Source: Limnomonas spitsbergensis (lineage: Eukaryota; Chlorophyta; Chlorophyceae; Chlamydomonadales). From it: DNA of 64,000 nucleotides. The notes under the pieces are model-generated. The model saw only the letters and a list, made by a program, of their open reading frames with translations, was not told the origin of the DNA and did not search any database. A program made the position numbers and the translations under genes. Below, in pieces: positions 44,601 to 54,949 of the stretch; the stretch's first letter is position 1, and each line of letters opens with the position of its first letter. The stretch covers positions 2,542,001 to 2,606,000 of the forward strand of contig JAYJMM010000112.1 of the NCBI GenBank assembly GCA_037349105.1, written 5' to 3'.

Positions 44601-47600
44601 CACGCTGGTGTGTGGGCTGGTGGTCGATCTCTCCATGGGCGGCTCGTCAGGTCCGGAGGCGGCTTTGTATCTGAAGCAGCAGGTGGGAGCAGGGAGGAGA
44701 AGGCGGGGAGGGGGGAGGGAGGGGCATCAGGTGGGGAGGGGGGAGGGAGGGGGAGGGAGGGGACAGGGAGGGGCACCAGGTGTGGGGAGGGAGAGGAAGG
44801 TGGGGAGAGGGGAGAGGGAGGGGAACCAAGTGGGGGGAGGTAGAGGGAGGTGCGGAGGGGGGCAGGAGGTGGAGAGGTGGAGGGGAGAGGGAGGGGCACC
44901 AGGTGGCGGCAGGGATCAGGAGGCGGGAGAGGCACTAGGTGGGGGGCAGGGAGGGGAGAGGGGGAATGTATAATGAGGTACACCAGGTGGGAGCAGAGAG
45001 CGGTGTAGGGAAAGAGGGTAGGGAAGTGCCCCAGGTGGGAGGAGAGGGTGGAGAGGGAGGTGTACCAGATGGGGGCGGGGAGCTGGATAATTGTTAGGAA
45101 GCGATATGGTCGATGAGGGAGCATATGATCAGGGACACTTAGGAGCAGGATAACGGGGCACACAACAAGACCGGAGCAGTAGGGAGCGGGAGCTGTTAGA
45201 AAAAAGAAAGAGGAGGGAGAAGGGGAGAGGAAGGAGGGGAGAGGGAGAGGGGAGAGGGTTTTTGTGGGAGGAGATGGATCAGAGGATGGTGCAAGGATGA
45301 CACACCTGAATGTGTGGATCATCCTTCTCCACAATGAATCGCCCCTGTCAATGTGTTTGATCAATCGACTAGCTCTGTTTGTGCCATACGATGGTAGCCA
45401 ACTTCCTGTAACCAGTGCTGTGGCAGAAGGAGTGGCCTCTTGAATCCTCGCGTATGGTTGATTTAGTAAACCTGATGCTTCGATAGATTGGAAATGCCTC
45501 CCTTTCGTGTTTTCCTTTTCTGGTGTTTAATCCGTGTGTTTTTATCCCCTGATTTGATTCAGCTTTTGCTTGGCTGGCTGGCCTAGGCTTATTTTGCAGC
45601 CACTCACAGGAATCTGATTTTCATGGTGTCAGTGAAGAATGGTGTTATAGAAACCGAGGCGAGGTCTCCTCACTACGCGGAGGGACACTTCGTGCGGCAA
45701 AATCTTAGCGAAGCTAAAAAGATTATGATTCTGCATGGCCGATACCTTTCAGGAAGATAGTGAGGGAAAAGCATCCAAAGCATCGGCAAGTCGTTTTCAT
45801 GCAAGTGTCATCAGCAATATCATCATGGTACGAAATCAACCGTTGCTTTACAAACCATTTGATGCAGGTGTCGGCGTGGCCCTCTCTCCGCCCGCTGGTG
45901 CTGACCATCAAGACTTACCTCAAGGCGGAGGGGCTGAATGACGTGTCGCAGGGTGGACTGTCCAGCTATGGCATCACATACATGGTACGTGGTGCATGGG
46001 AGGAGCTGCATGGTAGGGGGTGCATGGTAAGGGGTGCATGAGAGAAGTTGCATGGCGGGGCTTGCTTGGGAGGAATTACATGGAAAGGGTTGTATGGGTG
46101 AAGTTGCATGGTATGGGGTGCAAGGTATGGGGTGCATGGGGGATGTGACATGGAGTAGAGATTGCAGGCCCGTACGGAGGAGGCTTCATGGAGGCATGGA
46201 TGAGGCTACAAGGGGGGGGGGGGCTGCATGGGAGGAGAGGTGCATGGGGGTGATGTTGCACAGGGGAGGCTGCATGGCAGTGAGGTTGCATGATGGGGAG
46301 GGGGGGGGGGGCAGGGTATGCAGGGGAGCCTGCATGGGTTAAACCTATTGGGGGAAGGGATGCATGGGGGGAGCTGCATGGGGGGGGGGCGGGTACGTAA
46401 GGGAGCCTGCAAAGAGGATGCTGCTTGGGGGAGTTTGCATGGGAAGAGGCTGCGTGTGGGATGTTGCATGGGAAGAGGCTGCATGGAAAAGGTTGCATGG
46501 GGCAGACTGGATGGAGGCTGCTGCATAGGGTAAGGTGCATGCGGGAGGTGCAGAATGGGAGCAGCCTCTTTTGTGAAGATGCATTGGGGAGGTTGCAGCA
46601 TGGGCTGCAGTCACCACAAGGCAGCTCTGCTCCTGCCTGCAGGTTTTGGCAAGCCTTCAAGAAGAGGCTAAGATCGGCGGAGACACCAAGGATCTAGGCT
46701 TCATGCTGTGCCGATTCTTTGCGCGCTTTGGTTCGGCCTACGATGTGTGCGCCAGCGTGGTGGCCGTGGGAATGGGAGGAGTGGTCCAGCGGGGGCTGGC
46801 AATGCGGCAGGGGGCAGACTACTTTAAGAACCGCGATCGGTTAGCCACCGTGGACCCTTTGACGGGTGTGAGGGGGAGGCAAGAGGGAAGGGACCAGGGT
46901 GCAGATTTAGGGTGAAGGATCAGGGTTAGCCACTGTGGACCCTTTGACAGGTGTGAGGGAGGGGGGCAGTGTGAAGGATCAGGGTGTAGGATTGGGGTTG
47001 AAGGATCGGGTCCGCAATCCGTTAGCCACTGTGAAACCTTTGACAGGTGTGAGGGAGGGGGGCAGTGTGCAGGATCAGGGTGTAGGGTTATAGTATAGGA
47101 TCAGGGCCGTGATCGGTTAGCTACAGTGGCCCTTTGACATTGGTGTGAGGGGGGGGGGGGGGGGTCAGTATGCAGGATCAGGATGCAGGATCAGGGTGTA
47201 GGGTTAGAGTATAGGATCAGGGCCGTGATCGGTTACCTACAGTGGACCCTTTGACCTTTGTGAGGGGGATGGGGTCAGTGTGACGGATCAGGGTGTCGGA
47301 TTCGGGTTGAAGGATTAGGGTCTGGGATCAGGGTTCAAGTCTTAAGGATCAGAGTCGAGGATCAGGGTTGGGGGGGGGTCAGGATTAGTACTGCGTCTGC
47401 AATAATGACCGGCTACCTTTGTTGAATCCCTTGACTGGAGGAAGGGAGGGAGGGGGGGAGAGGGAGGGAGAGGGAGGGAGAGGGGGGTGAGGGGGTAGGG
47501 AGAGGGGAGGAGGGGGGGAGGAGCGGGGGAGGGAGGATAGGAGGGAGGGGGGAGAGGGAGGGAGAGGGGGGGTAGGGAGAGGGGGGGAAGAGGGAGGGAG

Positions 47601-50513
47601 AGGGAGGGAGAGGGGGGAGAGAGGGAGGGAGAGGGGGGGGAGAGGGAGGGAGAGGGGGGGGAGAGGGAGGGAGAGGGGTAGGGAGAGGGGGGGGAGAGGG
47701 AGGGAGGAGGGGGGGAGGGAGGAAGGGAGGGAGGGGGGGAGGGGGGGAGAGGGACGGAGAGGGGGGGGGGAGGGAGGGAGAGGGGGGGGAGAGGGAAGGA
47801 GAGGGGGGGGAGAGGGAAGGAGAGGGGAAGGGGGAGGGAAGGAGAGGGGGGGGGGAGAGGGAGGGAAGGGGGGGGGAGAGGGAGGGAGAGGGGGGGTAGG
47901 GAGAGGGGGGGAAGAGGGAGGGAGGGAGGCTATGTGACTTGGATGGGTGTGGTTTGAGCTGGTGGTTGTGTGGAGTTTATTTTTAGTGGTTACCGGACCA
48001 CCTTCGATGGGCCGTGCTGCGGCCACCCTGGGCCAATTTACACCAAACCTGGATCGGCCTCCGGCCAGAGGCCGAAGCAGCAGGGCTGGCCGAGCTAGGG
48101 GCTGGTGGCCGTAGGCCACAGTGTAGCTGAAATGTAGCTGAAAGTGATGTGGTAAGCACTGCAAAAACACACTAGTTGTGTGGCTGGGTGTGGGAGGGAG
48201 GGGACATCATAAACCATGATCGGCTAATTGCAGTGGGCGTTTGGATTAGGCATGGAAGCTTGGCGGGAAAGGGGAGGGGGGGGGGGAGGGAAGATCTGGC
48301 TGAGGCTGGCACATGTGTGTGGCTGAGTATGGTAATGTGGGTGGTGGGGGGGTAGCTGGAGGATTGATGGCAGGTGTGTTTGTGTCCATGTCTGGCTGGG
48401 TAATTCAGGCGCTAGATGTGGTGGGCAGTGTAGGACAACACTGTTGTGGAAGGCAACACTGTTTGTTTCGATAAAGCTATCATCTGCTGCCTCAAGCAGC
48501 ATGCTCATTAACCCCATGTGCCGAAGGTTATATATGTTATTCTTCCACCGCCTGACCCCTCTGTTTTTTTTTTTACCACATTTTGGCTTCAGGGCGGGAT
48601 TGCACGGAGGGCTGCTATCAGACAGATCAGGTGCTGGCAGGCCTAGACAAGGCAGACAGGTGAGGGGGGGCTGGCAGAGCAGGCAGGGGGCTGGCAGGGG
48701 GGAGGGGGCTGGCAGGGGGGAGGGGGCTGGCAGGGGGAGGGGGCTGGCAGGGGGGGGGGGCTGGCCGGGGGGAGGGGGCTGGCAGGGGGGAGGGGGCTGG
48801 CAGGGGGAGGGGGCTGGCAGGGGGGAGGGGGCTGGCAGGGGGAGGGGGCTGGCAGGGGGGAGGGGGCTGGCAGGGGGGAGGGAGCTGGCAGGAGGGAGAG
48901 GGGGCTGGCAGGGGGGAGGGGGCTGGCAGGGGGAGGGGGCTGGCAGGGGGGAGGGGGCTGGCAGGGGGGAGGGAGCTGGCAGGGGGAGGGGGCTGGCAGG
49001 GGGGAGGGGGCTGGCAGGGGGAGGGGAATGGCAAGGGGGAGGGGGCTGGCAGGGGGGAGGGGGCTGGCAGGGGGAGGGGGCTGGCAGGGGGAGGGGCTGG
49101 CAGGAGGGAGAGGGGGCTGGCAGGGGGAGGGGGCTTGCAGGGGGGAGGGGGCTGGCAGAGGTGGAGTGTGGGACACTAGGCAGGCATAGGAGGAGTGTGG
49201 GACATGCGTCAGGTTAAGTATGCGTTACGAAGGTCTCTGGGTCAGCTTGACTCAGCAGGCAAGAGAGGCGGAGTGTCCACCTTCAATCTCATGTCAACGA
49301 GCAGCGGGAAGGGGTGAGGGTGGGGAGCCAGTGAGATGTGGTGGAGTTTTGGCCCATCCTGTTACGAGCATTGCCCATTTCAGTGTGCTTCAGCTACGAT
49401 TCAGCTACATCACGGTCTATGGCCTAGGAGGCCTGATTTGCAGCAAGCCCTGCTGCTCAGGCCACTGGCCGCACGAAAGGATCAAGGCTGGGTCCCAAAA
49501 AGGCCAGCGGTGCCTGCCCGGTGGCCCCCTGATGGCCCGATGATGGTCTGACATGTACTAGGATTAGCACTGATGGTGAACCTGCACGCGCCTCTGAACC
49601 CTGGGTTTTGCAGTTCACAATCCGTTCACACTTCATAGTCCATAAATACCCAGGTATTCACATGCCTGTTGCACCTGAAGTGATATGTAGGAACAGGTCC
49701 CATATGGCCATACGGTGTAGACGTGCTTTGCCCTCCATCATAATCAGTGCAGTGCAATTGCACCGTCATTCAGAATTTGGGTCGGTAATTATGGTCCGTT
49801 ACTGGTAAAAGTAGCTGAATTTGCCTAGAAATTACGGTACTGAAACAGAGCTACGTAATTCAGTCACCGTAGGGACCGTCATCAGCTCAGCACTGATCAT
49901 AATTAGCCTTCCTCATGATAAGCCTTCCCTCACAATTAGCTAATTAGGGTTGGAGGACAGATGATAAAACAATTCATTCATATCCAAGGGCAGGCAATTT
50001 AAATGTCCAGTATGTAGTCTGAGGGCCCAATGGTCTGTCACAAACTGACATTCTGTAGGTGCCTGTAGATTTGAATTGCCCCTTTCAAGTATGAACGTGT
50101 GATTTTATGATACCTCTTTAATGCCCGTAGGGTAAAAATCGAATAAATGTCTTGATTTCTGACTGGAAACTGGCGTCAAACATCCATAAGCAGCACAGTA
50201 ATGTGTCCCTCACGACCTGACCCTTCAATATCTTGTGAAAGGAGGCTATGCGTGTTCACAAAACTTCTCCGAAAGAGGTTGACAGACTCGAGTTTACACA
50301 CAGTCTTTGCGCCCTGTTAAAACCATAAAAAATGAAATCTGGACCATGGTTCCTTTGTGCAGGTACTTAACAACCTTGTGCAGCCAGCACCGGCGCAGCA
50401 GTATAGCCAGCTTAGCCGGCATGGACCTGCTGCATGGCTTGATGTCTGGCCATGAAGAGCCGGAGGAGGAGGAGGAGGCGTATTACGGGCAGGCTTTCAA
50501 GCGGCAGCGATGA
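38668..50513 (+). CDS. Non-canonical poly(A) polymerase, TRF4/5 (PAPD5/7) type
   Basis: It adds short A tails to nuclear RNAs; family members work in TRAMP-like surveillance with the exosome. Exons: 38668-39438 (ATG 38668), 41265-41372, 42941-43010, 44432-44682, 45868-45984, 46643-46865, 48593-48659, 50363-50513 (TGA); every junction is in phase, giving about 585 residues. Residues 1-240 are Asn-, Gln-, Gly- and Ala-rich and probably disordered. The nucleotidyltransferase core has GSFVSGLGTADSDIDLAI (about 298-315; D310 and D312 bind metal) and VVDLSM (D382, third carboxylate). The central domain shows LRPLVLTIKTYLKAEGLNDV then GGLSSYG; the PAP-associated part ends DPLTGRDCTEGCY. The C-terminus is acidic (EEPEEEEE) then basic (KRQR), perhaps a nuclear signal. 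Introns are filled with repeats. A broken inverted copy lies at 34528-38165. Confidence 0.9.
39530..39780. repeat. GCATGGCAG-rich irregular repeat in the first intron
   Basis: Words GCATGGCAAGG, CATGCATGGTAG and GCATGGCAGC recur irregularly. No coding frame continues from the upstream exon, and the remaining intron to 40160 shows nothing else. Confidence 0.6.
40160..41264 (+). repeat. Composite tandem copies of intron end plus exon 41265-41372 start
   Basis: GGTGTGAACAGTGCTGGACA then CCCTGTCACTGACAG recurs near 40325, 40455 and 40570. Sequences like the acceptor plus exon start (CAGGTTCGGCGATTGGACCC in the real exon) occur near 40265-40310, 40545-40560, 40655-40715 and 40950-40975. A separate ~26-bp repeat (GTGTGATGAGTATGAACTGA) fills 40975-41215. 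Confidence 0.8.
41950..42540 (+). repeat. Four tandem units in an AB-AB pattern
   Basis: Units start at about 41953, 42087, 42271 and 42414 with TGGAAGC and GGGAATCAGCCA; each contains GAGTGCACCAGGCA (or a close variant) and CGGGCTGAA. Units 1 and 3 share ACAAGGCCCTG-like text; units 2 and 4 share CATGACACC. The higher-order period is about 320 bp, inside the intron before the catalytic exon. Confidence 0.85.
42680..42870. repeat. CTG-rich trinucleotide tract before the catalytic exon
   Basis: Imperfect CTGCTGCTCC words, counterpart of 37040-37225 in the inverted pseudogene. Confidence 0.85.
43035..43815 (+). repeat. Three intronic units of about 100 bp
   Basis: GATGATGACGGTGCTGGG, TGTGCACCAGGC and GGCTGTTGGGCAGCTGCC recur near 43040, 43305 and 43735. 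An intervening GC-rich part contains the palindrome GCCGGCCGTGCGCGGCCGGC near 43590. Confidence 0.75.
43925..44345 (+). repeat. CTTGATCC repeats and two echoes of the exon 44432-44682 start
   Basis: Short TTGATCCCTTGATCCTGAAC repeats are followed by two diverged copies of the exon's 5' edge at about 44106-44160 and 44270-44345 (GCGTCGGTTTCTTCCAGCC in the second). The real exon has GCGTCGGCTTCTTCCAGCC. Confidence 0.82.
44690..45260. repeat. GA-rich low-complexity tract
   Basis: GGGAGGGAGGGGCACCAGGT-type units in the intron after exon 44432-44682. They include repeated CAGGTGGGGG words resembling that exon's donor (CAG|GTGGGAGC). The following 45260-45867 shows no other structure. Confidence 0.85.
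45990..46610. repeat. GCATGGGAGGAG-type tandem tract
   Basis: Units of 12-20 bp (GGGGTGCATGG, GGAGGCTGCATGG) fill the intron between exons 45868-45984 and 46643-46865. The inverted pseudogene has the complementary tract in the same intron. Confidence 0.88.
46918..47290 (+). repeat. Four or more echoes of the exon 46643-46865 donor edge
   Basis: The exon end reads CGGTTAGCCACCGTGGACCC then TTTGACGG|GTGTGAGG. Diverged copies with their GTGTGAGGG follow at about 46925, 47023, 47117 and 47230, with period about 95-110 bp; two weaker copies lie near 47405 and 48213. Several keep a usable-looking donor. Confidence 0.88.
47430..47935. repeat. AGGGAGGGAGAGGGGG low-complexity tract
   Basis: Purine-only strand of about 500 bp. 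Frames through it are compositional. Confidence 0.95.
47995..48155 (+). repeat. Dispersed repeat copy 3
   Basis: GGGCCAATTTACACC and GGCCTCCGGCCAGAGGCC, then AGCAGCAGGGCTGGCC, GGCCGTAGGCC and TGTAGCTGAAATGTAGCTGA. The order is that of copy 2 at 15286, without the 16-bp expansion. Confidence 0.75.
48661..49160. repeat. 17/18-bp GGCTGGCAGGGGGGAGGG minisatellite, about 28 copies
   Basis: The array starts directly after the donor of exon 48593-48659. The word GGTGCTGGCAGG near the end of that exon resembles the unit, so the array may have grown from exon-edge sequence. Confidence 0.93.
49370..49555 (-). repeat. Dispersed repeat copy 4, inverted
   Basis: On the minus strand: GGCCATCAGGGGGCCACC, GGCCTGAGCAGCAGGG, CGTGATGTAGCTGAATCG, TAGCTGAAGC. 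This matches copies 2 and 3. Confidence 0.72.
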
Positions 50514-50579
50514 AGGGATGCGGGGAGATGCATCACACTTGTGGCTCCTGGGGCGTACAACCCGCATGATGCGGTGGCC

Positions 50580-50935
50580 AGTGAGGGGCGTGTGGTCGTT
50601 GAGATGCGGTATACCTTGCAGGCTTTCAAGCGGCAGCGATGAAGGGAGATGCATCCGATTTGAGGCGTTTAGTAGCCCACCGTAGGAAGGCATGGCTGTG
50701 ACTCCGGCAACAACCAAGATTTAAACCTCGTATTGTGTGATTGCCTATAACGGGTGTGTGGCCGCCGAGGCGTGGTATTACGAGCAGGCAGGGATGCTGG
50801 AAGATATATCTAACTTCTGGCTCATGGGGCTGAAACTCCGCAGAATGCGGTGGCCTGTGAGGGGCGCGTGGTCGCTGAGATGCGGTGTTACCTTCAGGCT
50901 TTCGAGGGTCAGGGATGAAGGGATGCGGGAATATG
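50580..50935 (+). repeat. Echoes of the poly(A) polymerase stop-codon exon
   Basis: The end of the last exon (CAGGCTTTCAAGCGGCAGCG then ATGAAGGGATGCGG) recurs at about 50618-50660 and, diverged, at 50893-50930. An upstream part (GGCGTATTACGGGCAGG) recurs near 50768. GCGGTGGCC(A/T)GTGAGGGGCG recurs at 50570 and 50848. The gene's 3' end was tandemly duplicated. Confidence 0.85.
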
Positions 50936-51124
50936 ATGTGGGCTTAGTGCGCAGGGGTAAGAGAGGGAGAAGAGGGCCAGGGACATTCCAGAACAGACCC
51001 TTGGCTTGATGTCGGGCATGGGGGAAATAAAAAAGGGATACCGATGGGTGATCTATGTTGTCGAGGGCTAGACTCTTGAGGGGCTGGAGATTATGAGTTT
51101 TTTTTCGCTTACTAGGGGCGGTTC

Positions 51125-51260
51125 TCTGGAACTCACATAGGAGGATGGCATGGCTGGACCATGGCCCAGGCTGTGCATGGTAGCCGGAATTGAGCCTATC
51201 ACTCCCTACCAGCCCCACGTGGCCGAGCGTTGAGCAGGGCCCAGCGGGTATGCACTGCCC
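51125..51260 (+). repeat. Diverged LINE-tail subfamily, copy 2
   Basis: Counterpart of 21350-21470: GCATGGTAGC, CAGCCCCACGTGGCCGAGCG, GAGCAGGGCCCAGCGGGTAT. Confidence 0.55.
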
Positions 51261-51512
51261 ATCTAAACAGGTACAGGTTACATGTACAAAGGGTTGGGCC
51301 GGTGCAGGTACCAGCGAGGAGGCCAGACCATGGCTGTAGATGCTGCTGATTCTGTCCAGGAAGTGTGACGGTGACGTGCACCGCAGCAGGGTGAATAAGA
51401 TGCAATGTATGTGCCCTCGGGTGAATGGTATAGACAGTAGGTGTGGAGACTGTCGAAATTGGGATTGTGAAATCAGAAACTGTGCAAGCACACCTTAAAA
51501 GAGTAATGCATG

Positions 51513-51572
51513 TTCGTGACGTTACACCTCTGGGCCCTGTTCAGAAAAGCTTGGTCGCTTAAGCGTCCATCT
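51513..51572 (-). mobile_element. Truncated LINE 3' tail
   Basis: Plus-strand core TGACGTTACACCTCTGGGCC. It is inverted relative to the copy at 51686-51748. Confidence 0.7.
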
Positions 51573-51685
51573 ATGCAGCATGAACATAAAATAACATCCC
51601 TGCATAAGCCCTGCTGCAGTGTATCATGCACTGGCCAGTAAGTCAAACGCATCATCAGGGGGGTGCACCTGCTCACCACCTCTTT

Positions 51686-51748
51686 TGTTAGACGCCCACG
51701 CGGCCGAGCCTTTCTTGAGCAGGGCCCAGAGGTGTAACGTCATTAACA
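51686..51748 (+). mobile_element. Truncated LINE 3' tail
   Basis: Complete tail: GACGCCCACGCGGCCGAGCC, TTGAGCAGGGCCCAGAGG, TGTAACGTCATTAAC. Confidence 0.75.
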
Positions 51749-52063
51749 TGCTCACCAGGAACAGTGCCCATGCATGGCTGCTTTCATAGCCGGCAGATCA
51801 TGTCCATAATTCACGATCATGCCGGTGTTAAGGACATGTCCTCATCGGAGGTCCTCTCGTCCGTTTGTGCAGCCTCTGAGCCCATGGCACTCTGCTCCCA
51901 TGCATCAAATATTCAAATGCGATGCCCCGCTGGACTGTGACCCCCCCCACCGAAATTCAGCCTCCTACAGGCCCAGCTGGGGCCCCTAGTGCGTGTCATG
52001 CGCCACCTGCCCACCTGTCTGCCTGCCAAAGCCTCTCTCATGGCCTGTCCCCTGCAGGCCAGC

Positions 52064-52126
52064 TGGGTCAATGACATAACACCTATAGGCCCTGCTCAAA
52101 ACAGCTTGGCCGCCTGGGCGCCTAGC
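52064..52126 (-). mobile_element. Truncated LINE 3' tail
   Basis: Plus-strand core TGACATAACACCTATAGGCC then CTGCTCAAAACAGC and GCCGCCTGGGCGCC; more diverged than its neighbours. Confidence 0.68.
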
Positions 52127-53451
52127 TAATAGGGTAAGAAAAAAAGGAGCAGGCCAGCAGAGGAACCAGCGCTCATAACTCAGGGGGGGAAACAAGTCAA
52201 ATTTCACCCCTCCCTCCCCGGCCCCGTTTATCTCTCCCACTCCTTCCTCTGGGATGCATTTTCTCTGAACGGTCAGATGGGTCCACCTCAAACAGCTCGT
52301 CACACTGCACAAAGCTGCTGGCCGCTCTCATCCCAATGCACATTACTGATAGCCAGCACTCATCCGCCTTTTATTTCTCTTTCTGGGACGTGACTTCTCC
52401 CTTTTCGAGACAGGGGACCCGGGCCTTGCAAGCTCATATCCCTACATGAAGCTGATGGCCATGCCCGCGCTGTCCTTGGACGCCACAGTCCACACCCCGC
52501 AACACCTGTTTCACCGCCATGGCACCGCGGCTGATATCCCCCCCGACCACCGCGCCGTCCGTGGGCACCAGCGTGTACCAGCAAGAGTCAGAGGCCTCGA
52601 TGTCAGTCAGTCATGCGATCACAGGCTCCCCAGGCAGCGCGAGGATCGGTACGCCAGGGAGCTCCTTGGTCATCAGGTCGAGCGACTATGAGGAGAGAGA
52701 GATAGAGACAGGAGGTGAAAGCTAGTCTGGTGGTTTCAATTAGGGTGGAAGGCCAACAGTTGACGAAGGGTCGAGAGGCTGCCCCAGGAAACGTGAGGAT
52801 TTAGGGTTGAAACGTGGTTGAGGGGCAAGAGATGAAGGTGGGACAGGTGGTTTGATTCAGGAGGTTGAATTACCGGTAAAGTAAAATATTTAGGGCCGAA
52901 ATTTTTTTAGTGCTTTGGGGCTCCAAGCAATCAAGGGAGTGGCCAGCACTTTGCAAAGTGCTGGCCATTCAGGGAGCAGGTCTGGTAACTGGCAGCAACC
53001 TGATTTCGAATTGTGGTTGAGGATTTATCCTGTGCATGTTGCCACGTTGTGGATCCCTTGACCTTTAGGAAAGGGCACTGCACCGTAACTGGATCCAAAG
53101 CACGATCCAAAGCACCCGAACTGGATCCAAAGCAAGAACTAAAGCATGAACAAAAAATTGAACCGACTCGAGAATCCAACCACTCCCAAGCTTTGTTTTG
53201 CTGTTGCGGTTACGCCACCTCCGCCCCCCACCTGCACCACGCCCGGCTTCAGCGGGTCGATCTCGTACACGCGCGACGTCAGCGCGTCCGTCGCGTATGC
53301 GGTGCCGCGTTCCAGGCCGCCCAGCAGGACGCCTTCTGTCCCTCGATCTTGAAGACAGCGTGTGAGCCGTCAGCGGGAAACTTGGCCACCACGGCGGTGC
53401 GCTGATCGGCATCGATGCGTAGAGTCGCGCCTCCCTTCCGCAAGGATAGGA

Positions 53452-54045
53452 TTAAGCAGAGTGAGGTGAGGGTTTAGCAGAGTGAGGTGAGGGTTAGCAG
53501 AGTGAGGTGAGGGTTAAGCAGAGTGAGGTGAGGGTTTAGCAGAGTGAGGTGAGGGTTAGCAGAGTGAGGTGAGGGTTAGCAGAGTGAGGTGGGGGTTAAG
53601 CAGAGTGAGGTGAGGGTTTAGTGGAGTGAGGTGGGGGTTAAGCAGAGTGAGGTGAGGGTTTAGCAGAGTGAGGTGAGGTTTAACAGAGTGAGGTGAGGGT
53701 TTAACAGAGTGAGGTGAGGGTTTAGCAGAATGAGGTGAGGGTTTGCCAGAGCGAGGTGAGGGTTTAGCAGAGTGAGGTGAGGGTTTAGCAGAGTGAGGTG
53801 AGGGATCAGCAGAGTAAGGTGAGGGTTTAGCAGAGTGAGGTGAGGGATCAGCAGAGTGAGGTGGGTGATCAGCAGAGTGAGATGATGGATCAGCAGAGTG
53901 AGATGAGGGATCAGCAGAGTGAGGTGAGGGTTCAGCAGAGTGAGGTGAGGGTAAAGCAGAGTGAGGTGAGGGTTTAGCAGAATGAGGTGAGGGTTAAGCA
54001 GAGTGAGGTGAGGGTTCAGCAGACCGAGGTGAAGGTTAAGCAGAT
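53452..54045. repeat. 21/22-bp minisatellite, about 27 copies
   Basis: Unit GCAGAGTGAGGTGAGGGTTTA with GGGTTA and GGGATCA variants. It lies in the intron between the second and third recognised blocks of the propeller pseudogene. Confidence 0.92.
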
Positions 54046-54949
54046 TCGCACCTACCTGCCATACTACCCTAAACCCTACACCCTACCATCACCAGCGGGA
54101 ACCCAGGGATAGACTAGTCATACCCATCAGGGTATTCTCCTTCAAGCTAGCAGCATGCGCCCAGGTTTAGCTGGGTCATTTCCTTAAGGGTTGTCTTGTT
54201 CAAGCTGGGAGCAGGCGCCCAGGGTTGCATGGATCACTCAGATGATAGGTGGGAGATGATTTGTGTTGCGCTTGCCTGCCACGCAGATCAGGCCTCTGTG
54301 TTCTAATATGATTTTTGAACAGAGACAAACTAACAGAGGCAACAGCCCCATCCCCCCGTAAGGTTCTCAGCATTCAGGCGGCCTACGGCTGGGAAGGGCT
54401 TGTGCAGCAAGCTAGAGTGCTTGGACCTCCGGATGTAGGCAGGTCAGGATCTGGTTCAAATCCACCTGCTACTGGTTGCCCAGTGGCCCAGTGTGGTTTA
54501 GTGCCCACAACAAAAACACAGGATATCGGCTTTGTCATCGTTGCAAACTCTTAGTTTTGGAGTGTAGGATTATCAGGCTATAACCTTATAAACCCTTTGC
54601 CAATATCCCTATAAACCCTTATCCAGTAACCCTATAAACCCTTAATGAACTAGGTAAAAGTACCCTCACCGCTTTTTCCTCCTCACCTATGGTACCGAGG
54701 GGCTTAAACCCTGAACGTCGTCCCAGTATTCTCACCGCTGTGACCTCGCTCATGAACATCACGTTGTCGTCATTTGTGAACACGCTGCCGAACAGCAGGT
54801 TGTCCCCGACGTCCTGGATCTCGTTGATCCGTCCCTCCCTGCTGACTAGACCTGCTGCATCCACGCTGTACACCACCACATGGCCGGCACTCTTCCTTGG
54901 GGGGTCCCCTTAAACAATGGCAATGAGGGCGGTGCCCTGCAGCAAATGC

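Noticed and set aside
44600..45364. 254-codon Pro/Ser-rich minus-strand ORF
   Set aside because: It lies antisense to a coding exon and GA-rich intron; compositional shadow.
48444..49217. 257-codon glycine-rich ORF
   Set aside because: It is made by the 17/18-bp array; only 48593-48659 inside it, in the gene's own phase, is an exon.
54440..54500. tRNA or tRNA-derived SINE (box-B-like GGTTCAAATCC)
   Set aside because: I could not find a matching A box or cloverleaf arms; a single motif is not enough.
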